This document shows, piece after piece, positions 61,941 to 64,000 of a DNA stretch of 64,000 bases. The translations under genes were made by a program, and so were the position numbers. The stretch comes from Echinicola marina. Lineage in GTDB: Bacteria > Bacteroidota > Bacteroidia > Cytophagales > Cyclobacteriaceae. The first letter of the stretch is position 1. Each line of letters starts with the position of its first letter. The notes beneath the pieces are model-generated. The model searched no databases. It was not told where the DNA came from and saw only the letters and a program-made list of their open reading frames with translations. The stretch is taken from assembly GCF_020463795.1 (NCBI RefSeq), contig NZ_CP080025.1:189001-253000 (forward strand). Direction: 5' to 3'.

Positions 61941-64000
61941 TTAATTTTTATCCAAATATGGAAGCAAAAAATACTCCTCTGCTTTCTTCGTTTCCAAATC
62001 TTTTTCCTTGAGATAAACTGCCTTCAATTTTTCCTGCATCCCCGGATCATCTACAAAACCAAAAAGCGCCTGAAATGCAGCAAGCCTGACATAACGCTCA
62101 CTGTGATCCTCGGCCAAGCTCAATAAATTACTTTTGGCCCGATCACTCCCTTCTTCCGGCATCCGCACAAAATAATCACTGTAAAAACCTATCAAATAAT
62201 ATAAAGATTTTCCATTTGTCGCTTCAAATTTCTCATGAAGCCACACTCCTTTTCCTCCTATAGACTCCCTACTGTAATAATCAATCAATGGCACTAAAAA
62301 CCGAATATTGTCCTCCTGCTCAAATGATGCCGCTACAATCCCCTTACCAACGCCTTCCTCCTCACTCTCCAAATACGCGGTCAATGCGGCACTGGAAACA
62401 TAATAAGAAGAATCCTCCATCCATTCCAAAAAACTATTTCTACTGCTTTCATCTCCTAACATCCCCAATTTCTCAATCGCTGCTGCCCGGACATTGTTAT
62501 TGGGATCCTCCGCCGCTAGTACCCTTACTTTCTGCAATACATCTTGAGGAGTCTTTTCATTTACCAACCTTGTAAGCGCCACCTCCCTGATTGGCCAATA
62601 AGTATCAGCCAATCCCCTTTCCAAAACCCACAGCAATTCATCTTCCAGTAGTTCCAAATCGCTCAAACTGTCCAATGCCTCATACCTTCCTACACCACTG
62701 ATGGACTTGTCAAATTGACTTACAAACTGCGCTTGGGTCCTTTTGGTATAATTCTTTGAAAGCAGTGTCTTATACTCATCAAACAAAACCAAATCCAACG
62801 GAACTTCATTCTCTAATGCAAATTGCTGCGTTTGGCGCTCAAGTACAAATTCCTTTTCAATCCGCTCGCCCCCATCATACCAGCTCACCTTGAAAGGTAA
62901 TTTATATAAAGGGGTCTCTTTGATATCCTGAACCTGCCTGATAGTCAATAGGATATTCTCAGGTACAGAATAATCCACTTCGATCTCCAACTCTGGATGG
63001 CCTGAATCCAAAAACCATTGGTTAAAAAACCAATTCAGATCGCGACCGGAAACTTTCTCCATGGCCAACCTCAAATCATGGATTTCCACCGAACTAAATG
63101 CATTTTCAGTCAAATAATATTCTAAGCCTTCAAAAAATGCCTTGTCTCCCAGACACTCCCTCAACATATGCAGCACCCGCCCTCCTTTCGCATAGGAATG
63201 ACTGTCAAACATGTCCTCATTATCCTCGTACTCATAGCGGATCAGGTCCACCTGCTTGGAGCTCGCTTCATAAAAGTAAGTTTCCATCTCACCAATATGA
63301 TGGAGATCAGCTGCATCACGCCCTTCTTTATGCTCATACCAAAGGTATTCTCCATAATTGGCAAAGGCTTCATTTAAAGGCAAATTAGACCAGGACTCTG
63401 TGGTTACATAATTACCAAACCACTGATGAAAAAGCTCGTGTGCAATGATTCCTTCATATTCATTATCGATGGCTTCTCTAGCATTCATGTTCAACTCCTC
63501 CATAAAAATAGAAGCAGTAGTATTTTCCATTGCTCCTGACACAAAATCCCTAACGACTATTTGATCATATTTTTGCCAAGGAAATTCCACTCCCAATAAT
63601 TGGGAATAAAAACTCATCATCTCAGGTGTATTGCCAAAGGTACTGGCTGCTCCTCCTTTAAACTTTTCTTCGACATAATAATTCACGGACTTCCCCCTCC
63701 ACTCATCTTCCACTTTCACAAATTCACCCACAGCCAATGCAACCAAATAAGGTGCATGGGGCAGATTCATCTCCCAATGATCTGTTCTGGTCCCATCAGC
63801 ATTCAACGTTTGATTGATCAACTCCCCATTACTTATGGTAGTATACCTCTCCTCGACGGTCAACTTAATATCATGTGTAGCACGTTCATTGGGAGTATCT
63901 ATGGTCGGGAACCATTTGGAATTATGTTCTGTCTCTCCCTGGGTCCATATTTGCTTGGGCTTTCCCTCCTTTCCTTCGGGATTGATAAAGTATAAGCCCT
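61941..64000 (-). CDS. M1-family aminopeptidase with HEAT-like C-terminus, N-terminus cut by window edge
   Basis: The frame is open to base 64000 (GLYFINPEGKEGKPKQIWTQ at the edge), so the start lies outside; the TTG at 63863 is internal. The exopeptidase motif GAMEN (near 63530) and zinc motif HELFHQW with the downstream glutamate in NEAFANYGE (near 63370-63440) define an M1 gluzincin that removes N-terminal residues from peptides. After about residue 400 of the visible part come helical repeats (VRAAAIEKLGMLGDESS) like the family's C-terminal domain. It ends 72 bp upstream of the tuf-operon promoter. Confidence 0.93.
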   Translation of the reverse strand, partial: GLYFINPEGKEGKPKQIWTQGETEHNSKWFPTIDTPNERATHDIKLTVEERYTTISNGELINQTLNADGTRTDHWEMNLPHAPYLVALAVGEFVKVEDEWRGKSVNYYVEEKFKGGAASTFGNTPEMMSFYSQLLGVEFPWQKYDQIVVRDFVSGAMENTTASIFMEELNMNAREAIDNEYEGIIAHELFHQWFGNYVTTESWSNLPLNEAFANYGEYLWYEHKEGRDAADLHHIGEMETYFYEASSKQVDLIRYEYEDNEDMFDSHSYAKGGRVLHMLRECLGDKAFFEGLEYYLTENAFSSVEIHDLRLAMEKVSGRDLNWFFNQWFLDSGHPELEIEVDYSVPENILLTIRQVQDIKETPLYKLPFKVSWYDGGERIEKEFVLERQTQQFALENEVPLDLVLFDEYKTLLSKNYTKRTQAQFVSQFDKSISGVGRYEALDSLSDLELLEDELLWVLERGLADTYWPIREVALTRLVNEKTPQDVLQKVRVLAAEDPNNNVRAAAIEKLGMLGDESSRNSFLEWMEDSSYYVSSAALTAYLESEEEGVGKGIVAASFEQEDNIRFLVPLIDYYSRESIGGKGVWLHEKFEATNGKSLYYLIGFYSDYFVRMPEEGSDRAKSNLLSLAEDHSERYVRLAAFQALFGFVDDPGMQEKLKAVYLKEKDLETKKAEEYFLLPYLDKN

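Noticed and set aside
63861-63863. TTG start for the M1 aminopeptidase
   Set aside because: The frame continues upstream to the window edge with family-typical sequence (QIWTQGE), so the true start is outside.

Overview
The window is a chromosomal segment of a Bacteroidota bacterium, most likely Cytophagales/Cyclobacteriaceae (Cyclobacterium, Echinicola or Algoriphagus type). The evidence is the Bacteroidota promoter pattern TTTG-N19-TAnnTTTG in front of several operons, the absence of Shine-Dalgarno-like sequences before most starts, a fused 2-oxoacid dehydrogenase E1 alpha/beta protein, lipoproteins with acid-rich N-termini, and the gene order tRNA-Tyr/Gly/Thr-tuf-tRNA-Trp-secE-nusG. The assignment comes from reading the sequence, not from a database search.

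Positions 1-24,800 hold metabolic and surface genes in short units: a LuxE-like acyltransferase (cut by the left edge), a lipoprotein, the fused E1 dehydrogenase, alanine dehydrogenase, a histidine-utilisation operon (hutH-hutU-hutI-hutG) with a divergent LysR regulator, a GH20 hexosaminidase with an endonuclease/exonuclease/phosphatase-family protein and a DeoR regulator, secreted or lipid-anchored proteins (LamG/DUF1080-like, DUF922, two-domain fasciclin, PepSY-like), a Tat-exported molybdenum oxidoreductase with a membrane cytochrome c, and thiD-tenA behind a TPP riboswitch. Most units end in clear hairpin terminators, many of them bidirectional between convergent genes.

Positions 24,900-30,200 carry ftsB/divIC-like, an outer-membrane-like protein, cysE and cysM in one unit, then eno and carA just downstream of the ribosomal cluster.

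Positions 30,200-61,860 are one almost uninterrupted minus-strand block of translation and transcription genes. In order of transcription: tRNA-Tyr, tRNA-Gly, tRNA-Thr, tuf / tRNA-Trp, secE, nusG, L11, L1, L10, L7/L12, rpoB, rpoC / DUF3467 / S12, S7, EF-G, S10 / L3 to S14 / S8 to L17 with secY, map, infA, L36 and rpoA. Hairpins and promoter motifs divide the block: a terminator after tuf, an attenuator-like hairpin between L7/L12 and rpoB, terminators after rpoC and S10, new promoters before secE, S12 and L3, and a probable internal promoter before S8. The right edge cuts an M1 aminopeptidase.

I found no CRISPR array, insertion sequence, prophage, integron or defence locus, and no convincing wholly new system. 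The most interesting signals are regulatory: the thiD TPP riboswitch with a readable alternative pairing and a small ORF behind it, an inverted repeat abutting the fasciclin start codon, a leader hairpin before L3, a TTG-only start for rpoB, and a long AT-rich gap with one perfect DnaA box and a bidirectional terminator.
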